A stretch of 64,000 bases of DNA from Mycobacterium sp. AZCC_0083 (GCF_014202335.1 NZ_JACHGP010000026.1:1-64000); one strand, 5' to 3'. Positions 16,083-24,303 are shown, numbered from the stretch's first letter. Made by a program: numbers and translations. Notes: a model not told the origin generated them from the letters alone.

Positions 16083-19061
16083 ATGGCCAAACCCGCGACG
16101 CAGCGACCCACGCTGCCCAGCGTCGGCAGGCTCGGATTGGTCGAACCTCCCGCGCGTGCGGATCTAGACCGGCTGGGCTGGAAAACCGACGCCCACGTCG
16201 AGTTGTTGTGGTCGCTGTCGCGCGCGCCCAACGCCGACTCCGCGCTGCGCGCAATGGTGCGCATCGCCGACGCACTCGGCGGTGACTGGGACGAGCTGAA
16301 CCGCGCGCTGGTCAAGGACCGCTCGCTGCGGGGGCGGCTGTTCGCCGTACTTGGTTCCTCGCTGGCGCTCGGCGACCATCTGGTCGCACACCCGAAGTCC
16401 TGGCATCTGCTCGCAGGCAACGTCACGCTGCCGTCGGCCGAGCAATTGCGCCGCGAGTTCGCGGCAGTGGCTGAAAGTGCCACCGACGCAAGGTCAATTC
16501 AGTCGTCGCTGCGGATTCTCTACCGGGACCGAATGCTGGTGCTGGCTGCTCTTGACGTGTCACCGACCGTCGAGAACGAGCCGGTACTGCCCTTCGCCAC
16601 CGTTGGAGAGCACCTCGCCGACCTGGCCGACGCCGCGCTGGGAGCGGCGCTGATCGTCGCCACCCGTACGGTCTGCGGGGACGACACCCCGCCGCCGCGA
16701 CTCGCTGTCATCGCGATGGGCAAGTGCGGCGCGCGCGAGCTGAACTACGTCAGCGACGTCGACGTCATCTTCGTGGCTGGCTCGGCGGCCGACACCAACC
16801 TGACCGTCGCCACCCGCGTCGCAGGCGAGATGATGCGGTTGGGCTCCGAGACCTTCTTCGAGGTGGACGCGGCGCTGCGGCCCGAGGGCAAGCGCGGTGA
16901 GCTGGTCCGCACGCTGGAGTCGCACGTCGCGTACTACGAGCGGTGGGCCAAGACCTGGGAGTTCCAGGCGCTGCTGAAGGCGCGCCCCGCGGTTGGCGAC
17001 GCCGAGCTCGGCGCGCAGTACATGGCCGCGCTGAACCCGATGGTATGGACCGCCTGCGAGCGCGAGGACTTCGTACCAGAGGTGCAGGCGATGCGGCGCC
17101 GCGTCGAGGAACTGGTACCCGCGGGGGTGCGGGCCCGTGAACTGAAGCTCGGCACCGGTGGGTTGCGCGACGTCGAATTCGCCGTGCAGCTGCTGCAGTT
17201 GGTGCACGGCCGCAATGACGACTCGCTGCACGTCGCGTCGACCGTCGATGCGCTGGCCGCGCTCGGCGAGGGTGGCTACGTCGGACGCGACGACGCCGCG
17301 AACATGACGGCGTCCTACGAGTTCCTGCGGCTGCTCGAACATCGGCTACAGCTGCAGCGACTCAAGCGCACGCACATGCTGCCCGAGGCCGACGACGAGG
17401 AGGCGATGCGCTGGCTGGCACGCGCCGCGCACATGCGGCCCGACGGTCAGCACGACGCGCTCGGCGTGCTGCGCGAGGAGCTCAAGCGGCAGAGCATGCG
17501 GGTGTCGCGGCTGCACGCGAAGCTCTTCTACCAACCGCTGCTCGAGTCGGTGGTTGGCGCGGGCGTCGAGCTGACGGCGTCCCTGTCAGCGGAGGCCGCC
17601 GAACGTCAGCTCGCCGCACTTGGTTACGAGGGCCCGCAGAGTGCGCTGACCCACCTGGCGGCGCTGACCGGGCACAGTGGGCGGCGCGGCCGGGTGCAGC
17701 AGGTGCTGCTGCCGACGCTGCTTGACTGGCTGTCCGACACCCCGGACCCCGACGCGGGGCTGCTGGCCTACCGGCGGCTCAGCGAGGAGTTGTCCGAGCA
17801 GCGCTGGTTCCTGGCGACGCTGCGCGACGAGGGCGCGGTGGCCAAGCGACTGATGCGCGTGCTCGGCACGTCGGCGTTCGTGCCCGATCTACTGCTGCGC
17901 GCGCCCGAGGTGATCCAGCAGTACGCCGACGGGCCACAGGGACCCAAGTTGTTGGAGACCGAACCGGAAAGCATGGCGAAGGCCCTCGTCGCGTCGGCAG
18001 GCAGGCACGCCGACCCCGTGCGCGCCATCATGGCCGCCCGCACCCTGCGGCGCAGGGAACTGGCCCGCATCGCGTCGGCGGACCTCCTCGGCATGCTCGA
18101 GGTGACCGACGTGTGCAAGGCGCTGACCTCGGTCTGGGTGGCCGTGCTGCAGGCCGCCCTCGACGCGGTCGTGCGTGCCAACACCCCGCCGTCGGGGCCG
18201 CCAGCGCGGATCGCGGTCATCGGCATGGGCCGCCTCGGTGGCGGAGAACTCGGCTACGGTTCCGACGCCGACGTGATGTTCGTGTGCGAACCGGTGGACG
18301 GCGTCGACGAGTCCGTCGCCGTCAAGTGGTCGGTGACCATCGCCGAGCAGGTGCGCGCGCGGCTCGGGACGCCAAGCGCGGACCCACCTTTGGAGGTCGA
18401 CGCGAACCTGAGGCCGGAGGGTCGGAACGGCCCGCTGGTCCGCACGCTGGCGTCCTACGAGGCGTACTACGCGCAGTGGGCGCAGGGGTGGGAGATCCAG
18501 GCGTTGCTGCGGGCACACCGCGTTGCAGGCGATCCCGACCTTGGTGAGCGCTTCCTGTTGATGATCGACAAGACCCGCTATCCCGCCGGCGGCGTATCTG
18601 CCGAAGCGGTGCAGGAGATCCGGCGCATCAAGGCACGCGTCGACGCCGAACGTCTACCGCGCGGCGCCGATCCCAACACCCACACCAAGCTCGGCCGCGG
18701 CGGGCTGGCCGACATCGAGTGGACCGTGCAGCTCATGCAACTGCGCCACGCGCACAGGGTGCAATCGTTGCGCGGCACGTCGACGCTGGAGACGCTCGAC
18801 GCCATCGGTGCGGCAGAGTTGATCGCCGAGGGAGACATCGATCTGCTGCGGCAGGCGTGGCTGACCGCGACGCGGGCGCGCAACGCGCTGGTCCTGGTTC
18901 GCGGCAAGCCAACCGATCAGCTGCCGGGCCCTGGCCGTCAGCTCAACGCGGTGGCGTTGGCCGCAGGCTGGCACAACGACGATGGTGGCGAGTTCCTCGA
19001 CAACTACCTGCGGGTGACCCGCCGGGCGAAAACAGTGGTACGAAAGGTCTTTGGAGCATGA
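16083..19061 (+). CDS. glnE: Bifunctional glutamine synthetase adenylyltransferase/deadenylase
   Basis: A 992-residue protein with two nucleotidyltransferase halves. The N-terminal half has GKCGARELNYVSDVDVIFV (G-GxDxD near residue 215-235) and FFEVDAALRPEGKRG; the C-terminal half has GMGRLGGGELGYGSDADVMF and LEVDANLRPEGRNGPLVR. Each half is followed by a GlnD_UR-type helical domain. It adds AMP to, and removes it from, Tyr406 of GlnA1 according to nitrogen status. glnE is essential in M. tuberculosis. In this window its target glnA1 lies about 5 kb downstream on the other strand. It overlaps the following thioesterase gene by 11 bp. Confidence 0.97.
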   Translation: MAKPATQRPTLPSVGRLGLVEPPARADLDRLGWKTDAHVELLWSLSRAPNADSALRAMVRIADALGGDWDELNRALVKDRSLRGRLFAVLGSSLALGDHLVAHPKSWHLLAGNVTLPSAEQLRREFAAVAESATDARSIQSSLRILYRDRMLVLAALDVSPTVENEPVLPFATVGEHLADLADAALGAALIVATRTVCGDDTPPPRLAVIAMGKCGARELNYVSDVDVIFVAGSAADTNLTVATRVAGEMMRLGSETFFEVDAALRPEGKRGELVRTLESHVAYYERWAKTWEFQALLKARPAVGDAELGAQYMAALNPMVWTACEREDFVPEVQAMRRRVEELVPAGVRARELKLGTGGLRDVEFAVQLLQLVHGRNDDSLHVASTVDALAALGEGGYVGRDDAANMTASYEFLRLLEHRLQLQRLKRTHMLPEADDEEAMRWLARAAHMRPDGQHDALGVLREELKRQSMRVSRLHAKLFYQPLLESVVGAGVELTASLSAEAAERQLAALGYEGPQSALTHLAALTGHSGRRGRVQQVLLPTLLDWLSDTPDPDAGLLAYRRLSEELSEQRWFLATLRDEGAVAKRLMRVLGTSAFVPDLLLRAPEVIQQYADGPQGPKLLETEPESMAKALVASAGRHADPVRAIMAARTLRRRELARIASADLLGMLEVTDVCKALTSVWVAVLQAALDAVVRANTPPSGPPARIAVIGMGRLGGGELGYGSDADVMFVCEPVDGVDESVAVKWSVTIAEQVRARLGTPSADPPLEVDANLRPEGRNGPLVRTLASYEAYYAQWAQGWEIQALLRAHRVAGDPDLGERFLLMIDKTRYPAGGVSAEAVQEIRRIKARVDAERLPRGADPNTHTKLGRGGLADIEWTVQLMQLRHAHRVQSLRGTSTLETLDAIGAAELIAEGDIDLLRQAWLTATRARNALVLVRGKPTDQLPGPGRQLNAVALAAGWHNDDGGEFLDNYLRVTRRAKTVVRKVFGA

Positions 19062-19704
19062 GGTGGGGAGCTTGAATAGAGACATTCAGTTCGACTTCAT
19101 CGGCGCCGAGGAGTACGACCGGCTCCGCGATGTGTACGAACCGCTGACGCAATCCATCCGCAGGCTGATCGGCGCGGGCATCCGCACCGGCGTGGACGAC
19201 GACACAATCCGCGACGCCATTGCCGCCATCGATGCGACGACCGAAACGCTCGAGCGCGCCCAGTCCGACACCTCGACCCTGCGCCACGCAGGCACCGGAC
19301 GTCCACTGGCGTGGACCAATCCGGCTGTCGGGCTTCGCAATGCGATGGCGCCGCCCATGGAGATCCATGAGGATGGCGACGGACGGTACTGGTCGGAGTT
19401 CACCTTGGGCGTGGCCTACGAAGGGCCGCCCGGTCTGGTGCACGGTGGCATCGGCGCACTCGTTCTCGATCACATCCTCGGCGAGGCGGCCAGCGAAGGC
19501 CTGACCAAGCCGTTGTTCACCGGAACCATCACGCTGCGCTATCTTCGGGGCACACCGCTGGGGCCGCTGCGCGCCGAGGCCTACATCGAACGTACCGAGG
19601 GCATCAAGACCTTCGCGCGGGGCTTCCTCGGCGATGCCGACGGACCGACCGTCGAGGCCGACGGGGTATTCATCAGGCCTGCGTGGGCGCGTGACGCCGG
19701 ATGA
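19051..19704 (+). CDS. PaaI-type hotdog thioesterase family protein
   Basis: A 217-residue protein. The N-terminal 75 residues are a helical extension (YDRLRDVYEPLTQSIRRLIG). The C-terminal part is a hotdog domain with the typical EGPPGLVHGGIGALVLDHIL helix, in which the GG-HG-type active site sits, followed by TGTITLRYLRGTPLG and the strand RAEAYIER. It probably hydrolyses an acyl-CoA thioester in the cytoplasm; substrate unknown. The start overlaps glnE, and the stop overlaps the next start (ATGA), so the three genes are probably translated from one message. An in-frame TTG at 19072 is a possible later start. Confidence 0.85.
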   Translation: MEHEVGSLNRDIQFDFIGAEEYDRLRDVYEPLTQSIRRLIGAGIRTGVDDDTIRDAIAAIDATTETLERAQSDTSTLRHAGTGRPLAWTNPAVGLRNAMAPPMEIHEDGDGRYWSEFTLGVAYEGPPGLVHGGIGALVLDHILGEAASEGLTKPLFTGTITLRYLRGTPLGPLRAEAYIERTEGIKTFARGFLGDADGPTVEADGVFIRPAWARDAG

Positions 19705-20561
19705 AGTTCTACGTGAGCACCGCGTTCCTCGACGTCAAGGAGGTCGTCGAAATCGCCAAGGCTGCAGACGAACTCGGGTATGACGGGATGGGCATCGCCG
19801 ACCACGTCGTCAACCTGGAGACCCTTGAGACGCCGTACCCGTATACGGAGGACGGCTCGCGCCGGTGGGAGCCGTTCACGCACTGGCCCGATCCGTGGGT
19901 GATGATCGGGGCGATCGCGCTGGCCACCAGCAGGCTGCGCTTCGTCACCACCGTGTACCTGCCAGGCATGCGCGATCCCTATTCGGCGGCGAAGGCCATC
20001 GGGACGGCGGCATGTCTGGCCGACGGCCGGCTCGAACTGGGCATCGGCGTCGGGTGGTGCGAGGAAGAGTTCACGTTGATGGGCCAGCGGTTCGACCGCC
20101 GCGGCAAGCGCACCGACGAGATCCTGCAGTTGATGCGCGCCCTCTGGCAGCCCGGCTGGACGGAGTTCGACGGTGAGTTCTACCAAACGCCGCGGCTGGA
20201 GATGGAGCCAACCCCACCGCACATTCCGATCTACGTCGGCGGCTTGTCCGACATCGCGTTGCGCCGCGCAGCGCGCAACGACGGCTGGATCGGCGACCTG
20301 ATCAGCACCGACCGGGCGATCGCGTCGGTGGACCGGCTCAGTGAGCTACGGGCCGAAAAGGGCTTGACCATGGACGATTTCACGATCCTGACGCCGCTGG
20401 CCGATGCCTACCTCCCCGAGCACTACGCGCGCGCAGAGGCGGCGGGCATCCACGGCGTCATCACGATGCCGTGGATGTTCTACACGGGTCCTGCGTCGAG
20501 CACCGCCGACAAGATCGACTCCATGAAGCGCTTCCGCAAGGACAATCGCCTCGACGGCTGA
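19701..20561 (+). CDS. F420-dependent LLM class oxidoreductase (TIGR03619 type)
   Basis: A 286-residue luciferase-like (beta/alpha)8 protein. It starts MKFYVSTAFLDVKEVVEIAK and contains YDGMGIADHVV, SRLRFVTTVYLPGMRDPYSA, GRLELGIGVGWCEEEF and IPIYVGGLSDIALRRAARN. These segments line the deazaflavin site and are typical of mycobacterial F420-dependent enzymes; FMN use cannot be excluded. The substrate is unknown. It is translationally coupled to the thioesterase gene (4-bp overlap) and ends tail-to-tail with the truncated methyltransferase gene, 3 bp away. Confidence 0.88.
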   Translation: MKFYVSTAFLDVKEVVEIAKAADELGYDGMGIADHVVNLETLETPYPYTEDGSRRWEPFTHWPDPWVMIGAIALATSRLRFVTTVYLPGMRDPYSAAKAIGTAACLADGRLELGIGVGWCEEEFTLMGQRFDRRGKRTDEILQLMRALWQPGWTEFDGEFYQTPRLEMEPTPPHIPIYVGGLSDIALRRAARNDGWIGDLISTDRAIASVDRLSELRAEKGLTMDDFTILTPLADAYLPEHYARAEAAGIHGVITMPWMFYTGPASSTADKIDSMKRFRKDNRLDG

Positions 20562-20564
20562 TCC

Positions 20565-21128
20565 TCACGCAGGCGTATCGGGTTTCCTGACGACGAGGTA
20601 CGCCTGCTTGGTGGATTCGTGTGTTCCGTCGGCGGGCTCGCGGACCAGGTGGGCGTAGGGCCGCAGTCCTGCCCGCTCCAACAGGGCAAGGACGTGGTCG
20701 GGTTGCCTTCGGATGAACGTCAGCTCCACGCGTTGTCCGAAGGCCTCGTCGAGGACGAGGGGCTCGTCGCCGACTTGGAACGCGAGCAGGGCGAAGCCGC
20801 CCGGTATCAGCACGCGGTAGAACTCGTCGAATGCCCGCGGTAGGTGGTCGTCGGGCACGTGAATGATGGAGTACCAGGCGCAGACACCGCCGACGGCCAG
20901 ATCGGCGACGCCAAGGTCGGTCATCGATCCCACGCTGAATTCGATGTCGCGATTGAGTCGTTGCGCCTCGGCGATCACGTTGGGGGACAAGTCGATCCCG
21001 AATGCATCGATACCGTAGCTGCGCAACTTGGCGGTGGTGACGCCCGTGCCGCAGCCGACGTCGGCCACCCGCTTGTTCCCGCTCATCGAGACCAGTCCGG
21101 TGAAGGCACTCACCATGGCGAGATCCAC
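20565..21128 (-). CDS. SAM-dependent methyltransferase, probably 5'-truncated
   Basis: A class I methyltransferase. Motif I is VADVGCGTGVTTAKL; post-I is FGIDLSPNVIAEA; motif II is GGVCAWYSIIHVPDDHLPRA; then RVLIPGGFALLAFQVGD. The frame stays open upstream (RFHDYLDDKPVDLAM), where homologues would begin with about 20 more helical residues, but here the upstream DNA is the 3' end of doxX. No start codon exists between the doxX stop (21163) and GTG 21128. ATG 21116 is the only later alternative close by. Either the protein starts late and lacks part of its cap, or the gene lost its 5' end in a deletion. Function unknown. Confidence 0.7.
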   Translation of the reverse strand: MDLAMVSAFTGLVSMSGNKRVADVGCGTGVTTAKLRSYGIDAFGIDLSPNVIAEAQRLNRDIEFSVGSMTDLGVADLAVGGVCAWYSIIHVPDDHLPRAFDEFYRVLIPGGFALLAFQVGDEPLVLDEAFGQRVELTFIRRQPDHVLALLERAGLRPYAHLVREPADGTHESTKQAYLVVRKPDTPA

Positions 21129-21162
21129 CGGCTTGTCGTCCAGATAGTCGTGGAAGCGGGGC

Positions 21163-21600
21163 CTAGCGTTTCGTCTTCCCTTCCCGCAGGGCGTCGAGGG
21201 CCCAGGCGCCACCGCCGGTGAAGACCAGCAGGAAGAACGCGAAGCAGTTGTGCACGGCCAGTTCGCCGCCGTTCTCGATCGGCCACAGCCCAGTCGGCTG
21301 GTGCTGGGTGAAGTACGCGAAGGCCATCTCGCCCGACCCGACGAAGGCAGCAAGCCGGGTGACCAGCCCCGCCATGAGCAGCAGCCCGACGACGATCTCG
21401 ATGAGCCCGCCCCACCAATACGGCCACATGCCGAACGGCACGGCGGGGCCGGTGAGCGTGCCGTCCGCGGCCGGAGAGCCCACCGGCCAGGCGAACAGCT
21501 TCTGCGTGGCGTGAATGGTCAGCAGCAGGCCGAACACGATGCGAAAGATACTCAGCACATACGGCGAGAACGAGGTGAGTTTGGCGTCCAGTTTCGACAT
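21163..21600 (-). CDS. DoxX family membrane protein
   Basis: A 145-residue protein with four membrane helices (LSIFRIVFGLLLTIHATQKL; MWPYWWGGLIEIVVGLLLMA; LAAFVGSGEMAFAYFTQH; CFAFFLLVFTGGGAWALDA). This is the DoxX/quinol-oxidase-like fold. Some mycobacterial relatives form a complex with a superoxide dismutase and a thiol oxidoreductase; no such partners are present here. A TATAAG hexamer lies eight bases before ATG 21600, supporting that start; GTG 21606 is the alternative. The gene's 3' end abuts the truncated methyltransferase. Confidence 0.88.
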   Translation of the reverse strand: MSKLDAKLTSFSPYVLSIFRIVFGLLLTIHATQKLFAWPVGSPAADGTLTGPAVPFGMWPYWWGGLIEIVVGLLLMAGLVTRLAAFVGSGEMAFAYFTQHQPTGLWPIENGGELAVHNCFAFFLLVFTGGGAWALDALREGKTKR

Positions 21601-21653
21601 GCTCACAGCTTATACGGACCAGGGTCCGAATACCGTCGGCTCCCCGGGCGTGG

Positions 21654-21836
21654 CTAGGCTCCGCCGCTTTCGGACTCGAGTTTGGCGACGATGTTGAAGA
21701 GGCCGCTGACGACCTCGCTCAAGATGTCCTCATCGCTATGAGCCGCGTTCTCGTCGGCGGACATCTGGCGCAACCTGTCGTAGATCGCCATCGAATCGGG
21801 TGCATCGGCCGAGGGCCGGGAGATGTTGAGCTTCAC
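21654..21836 (-). CDS. Small hypothetical protein, 60 residues
   Basis: A short frame starting at GTG 21836: acidic and helical, with MAIYDRLRQMSADENAAHSD and a C-terminal amphipathic stretch LSEVVSGLFNIVAKLESES. No ribosome site is obvious. Third-position GC bias is good, and the predicted helices look protein-like, but I recognise no family. It lies 54 bp upstream of the doxX region in the same direction. Confidence 0.4.
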   Translation of the reverse strand: MKLNISRPSADAPDSMAIYDRLRQMSADENAAHSDEDILSEVVSGLFNIVAKLESESGGA

Positions 21837-21934
21837 CGGTTCGATGATGGTCCTGAAACAAGATCATTGGCGCGAAACATCGAAACAACGGACGCGCTGC
21901 GGACGAGGTGAGTCGTCCGCAATGCGTCGGCTAG

Positions 21935-22288
21935 GGACTAACTGGTTCGGTCGTCAGGCCGCCGGTTGCCAGCAGTCATCGACGGCGGTCAGTTGAACGG
22001 CGTTGGGCTGGTGCAGGTCTCCGCGTCGGTGTCCACCTGTCTCCAAACTCATACGACCATCGTTGCCAGTCTGGCCTCGGTGGGGTTGTCCTGGCCGCGG
22101 TCAGCGCCGCGTGGCGATACCGCAGAACCACGAACAACGGCATCTGCACGACTCCAACAGACGACACCCCCGAATGTTGCGGCCCAGAATCCGGTAGCCG
22201 CACCCTTCCGCCGGACAACGAACTCACCGACCCCGCCGAAAGCGTCAACACTGCCGCTGGAGGTATCCGCCTCGAGGTCGGCGCGTGA
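21935..22288 (+). other. Start-less open frame, possible decayed membrane protein
   Basis: Between an in-frame TAG (21932) and TGA (22286-22288) there are 117 sense codons without any ATG, GTG or TTG. The translation has one plausible membrane helix, LGGVVLAAVSAAWRYRR, and then a Cys-containing acidic tail (GICTTPTDDTPECCGPESG). It may be the 3' part of a gene whose start was lost, or chance. The rest of 21837-22318 shows nothing else. It ends 30 bp before the merR promoter. Confidence 0.25.
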
Positions 22289-22318
22289 TCACCACGAACG
22301 GGACGGGCTTGCCTGCGC

Positions 22319-22350
22319 TTGACTCGGTAGTTGGGTACAGGGTTCATGCT
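22319..22350 (+). promoter_or_regulatory. merR promoter with MerR-type operator
   Basis: The -35 is TTGACT (22319-22324) and the -10 CATGCT (22345-22350), with a 20-bp spacer, longer than normal as in MerR-controlled promoters. Between them lies a dyad, ACTCGGTA (22322-22329) and TACAGGGT (22336-22343), with six of eight arm positions paired and a 6-bp centre. The start GTG 22357 lies six bases after the -10, so the mer message appears leaderless and autoregulated. Confidence 0.6.
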
Positions 22351-22356
22351 GATGAA

Positions 22357-22794
22357 GTGAGAACCAGCGAGGTCGCCGCCCAGGCACACGTCAACGCCCA
22401 GACCCTGCGGTACTACGAACGCCGAGGCTTGCTGCCCGAACCCGAGCGGACCCACGCCGGGTATCGTTCGTACACCCCGGACGCTGTACGGGTGGTTCGC
22501 TTTGTCAAGCGCGCCCAACAACTCGGTTTCACCCTCGGCGACATCGAAGATCTCCTGCACCTCGCCGACGGGGGTCCCGCCTCCTGCGAGGACACACTCG
22601 CGATGGCCCGCACCCGTATCACCGACTTACAACGGCGCATCGACGAACTCGCAGGCATGCGTGACGCCCTGGCCCGCCTCATCGACACCTGTGATCAACC
22701 CCGCGCCGAACGCGACTGCCCGATCCTGCACGACATCGAAACCGTCGCCGCCGCCACAACGTCCACACTGCGGAATGATTGCCATGCGTGTTGA
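22357..22794 (+). CDS. merR: Mercury-responsive MerR regulator
   Basis: A 145-residue MerR protein. The winged HTH is at residues 1-40 (RTSEVAAQAHVNAQTLRYYE, GYRSYTPDAV). The Hg(II)-binding cysteines are Cys77, Cys112 and Cys121. Their spacing (35 and 9 residues) equals that of Cys82/117/126 in Tn501 MerR, which distinguishes this protein from zinc, copper or redox MerR relatives. GTG 22357 is chosen, because upstream codons would run through the operator. The last three residues (HAC) overlap the next gene. It should activate the merR-x-merB message when mercury is bound. Confidence 0.9.
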   Translation: MRTSEVAAQAHVNAQTLRYYERRGLLPEPERTHAGYRSYTPDAVRVVRFVKRAQQLGFTLGDIEDLLHLADGGPASCEDTLAMARTRITDLQRRIDELAGMRDALARLIDTCDQPRAERDCPILHDIETVAAATTSTLRNDCHAC

Positions 22795-23083
22795 AGTATT
22801 GACCTCGCTGGGATGCCCCAACGCTGCCGCAGCCAAAGAAACTGTCGTTGACTGCCTTGCCGCCCTCGGCATCGATACGCCGATCATCGACCGCGTGGGT
22901 CCATATCCGTCGCCGACAATCCTCATCGACGGCGTCGACGTGATGCGGCCCGAAGACGGCGCGCCGACCGGTAACTCTTGCCGACTCGACCTGCCGACTA
23001 CCACAAGAGTTCTGGACGCCTTGCGCACCAACACGGGCGATGAACGAAAACAACTCCACACCAATGGAATCTCCGACACATGA
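22784..23083 (+). CDS. Small thioredoxin-like Cys protein of the mer cassette
   Basis: A 99-residue protein beginning MRVEVLTSLGCPNAAAAKET, the strand-loop-helix start of a thioredoxin/glutaredoxin-like fold with a single Cys in GCP. It continues with VDCLAALGI, the cis-Pro-like strand YPSPTILIDGVDVM and SCRLDLPT. The four-step overlap arrangement (11 bp with merR, 4 bp with merB) shows it belongs to the same operon. I have no firm name for it; a role in passing Hg(II) or an organomercurial between thiols is an inference from its Cys residues and location. ATG 22775 is an alternative start. Confidence 0.75.
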   Translation: MRVEVLTSLGCPNAAAAKETVVDCLAALGIDTPIIDRVGPYPSPTILIDGVDVMRPEDGAPTGNSCRLDLPTTTRVLDALRTNTGDERKQLHTNGISDT

Positions 23084-23781
23084 ACGATCTGCCTGGCGCT
23101 CCCCAGCCGATCCTGACCGTAGCTCGGCAGCTTCCACCAGCGATCCAGGAACTTCACCGAGCAGTGCTGCGCGACTTCTGTTTCAACGGAAATGCACATT
23201 GCGACGGTCTGCGGCAGACTGCGACCACGCTGGGCCTCGACATCGAGGACGCGCTGCAACAGCTGGCCACCGCAGACCTGGTCCACACCGCACCTGACGG
23301 ATCGATCAGAGTCGCCTATCCCTTTTCTGCGCTGCCGACCGGCCACACAGTGCAGCTCACCGGCTACTCGCAGGCCGCAGCAATGTGTGCAATCGACGCG
23401 CTCGGAATCCCATTGATGACTGCCCATGACGGCGTCGTCGTTTCCACCGACCCCACCTCTGGGGCACCGATCCGCATCGAACGCCGTGGCGATGAATGGA
23501 CATGGCAACCCCCGACCTGCGTGATCGTGATCGGCCACACCGACTGTCGTGGAATCCTCGCCGATACCGTGTGCGGGGCGATCACGTTTCACACCGACTG
23601 CGAAACTGCGCAGTGCCACCTCGACAAACATCCCGAGATAACGGGCCGCATCGCCGACCAAGCCGAAGCAATCGCCTTTGCCGATTGCACTTTCGGACAA
23701 TTGGCGGTCGGGCTTGACCAAACCCTGATAGGGGTCCAGTCGAGCCGAAATTGTCATACGGAGAGCGGCCTAGTTGACTGA
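23080..23781 (+). CDS. merB: Organomercurial lyase
   Basis: A 233-residue protein that cleaves the carbon-mercury bond of organomercurials and releases Hg(II). The N-terminal part (residues 10-80) is a winged-helix-like domain. The catalytic residues of MerB can be placed: Cys103 and Asp106 in AMCAIDAL, and Cys165 in TVCGAITFH. The spacings (3 and 62) are close to Cys96-Asp99-Cys159 of R831b MerB (3 and 63). Extra cysteines near 174-179 are unusual. The ATG overlaps the preceding stop. No mercuric reductase or transporter gene follows. Confidence 0.85.
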   Translation: MNDLPGAPQPILTVARQLPPAIQELHRAVLRDFCFNGNAHCDGLRQTATTLGLDIEDALQQLATADLVHTAPDGSIRVAYPFSALPTGHTVQLTGYSQAAAMCAIDALGIPLMTAHDGVVVSTDPTSGAPIRIERRGDEWTWQPPTCVIVIGHTDCRGILADTVCGAITFHTDCETAQCHLDKHPEITGRIADQAEAIAFADCTFGQLAVGLDQTLIGVQSSRNCHTESGLVD

Positions 23782-23825
23782 GTTTTCGATGTCACCGCCA
23801 AGCACGCGGTAGACCGTGGCGCGCT

Positions 23826-24050
23826 GACGACGCCAACGGTCTGCTCGAAGGGGTCCTGACGTTCTGGTCTCACCTCGCCGAATTGGCAAGTGGATCAACA
23901 GAAATCGGCGCTAGGTCCAGACCTCAGCTGGGTGCAGGACAGACTGCCAAACCTGACGGCACGAATGACGGCGACCCCATCGACGCCGAGATTGTCGAGG
24001 AATCTCCGTCGAACGAACCAGATGGCCCTCCGCGAGCACTCGAAGGGTAA
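23826..24050 (+). other. Coding-like fragment without a start
   Basis: An open stretch that translates as GLLEGVLTFWSHLAELASGS and then a low-complexity acidic tail ending PPRALEG and TAA. The amino-acid texture (acidic, Pro/Ser rich tail) looks like a genuine C-terminus, but there is no usable start and the upstream frame is shifted. I take it as debris of a deleted gene beside the broken integrase. The remaining bases 23782-23825 and 24275-24303 hold nothing I can identify. Confidence 0.3.
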
Positions 24051-24274
24051 GGGGTGGATCGAGTTCCACGATCTGCGCCACTACCTGGCGTCGATGCGCT
24101 GATTCACGATGGGAATGACATCAAGACAGTGCAGGACCGGATGGGCCACGTCTCCGCGCCCACGACTTTGGACGCATACGGGTACTTGTGGCCCACGCAG
24201 ACGAGTCCACCCGCCCGACAATCGATGCTGTGATCGCCGAACGGATGGACTCGTTTGAATCTACTGCGGATTGA
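24022..24274 (+). pseudogene. Tyrosine recombinase (phage-type integrase), C-terminal remnant with frameshifts
   Basis: The catalytic C-terminus of a tyrosine recombinase is spread over three frames. Frame one gives WIEFHDLRHYLAS (the HxxR box). After a shift comes LIHDGNDIKTVQDRMGHVSA and PTTLDAYGYLWP, with the GH box and the nucleophile Tyr. After a second shift comes ADESTRPTIDAVIAERMDSF, ending at TGA 24272-24274. Two frameshifts and the missing N-terminal half make it non-functional. The remnant sits between the mer cassette and glnA1, suggesting that the cassette arrived on an integrative element. Confidence 0.8.
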
Positions 24275-24303
24275 CGCGCCTGATTCGGCGGGTCAGCCCC
24301 CGA

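Noticed and set aside
22784..23083. MerP-like or MerT-like mercury transporter
   Set aside because: No GMTCxxC motif of MerP and no membrane helix as in MerT; the single GCP Cys and strand pattern suggest a thioredoxin-like fold instead.
24275..24303. tRNA attachment site for the broken integrase
   Set aside because: No tRNA gene or tRNA 3' end could be recognised near the integrase remnant, so the attachment site could not be defined.
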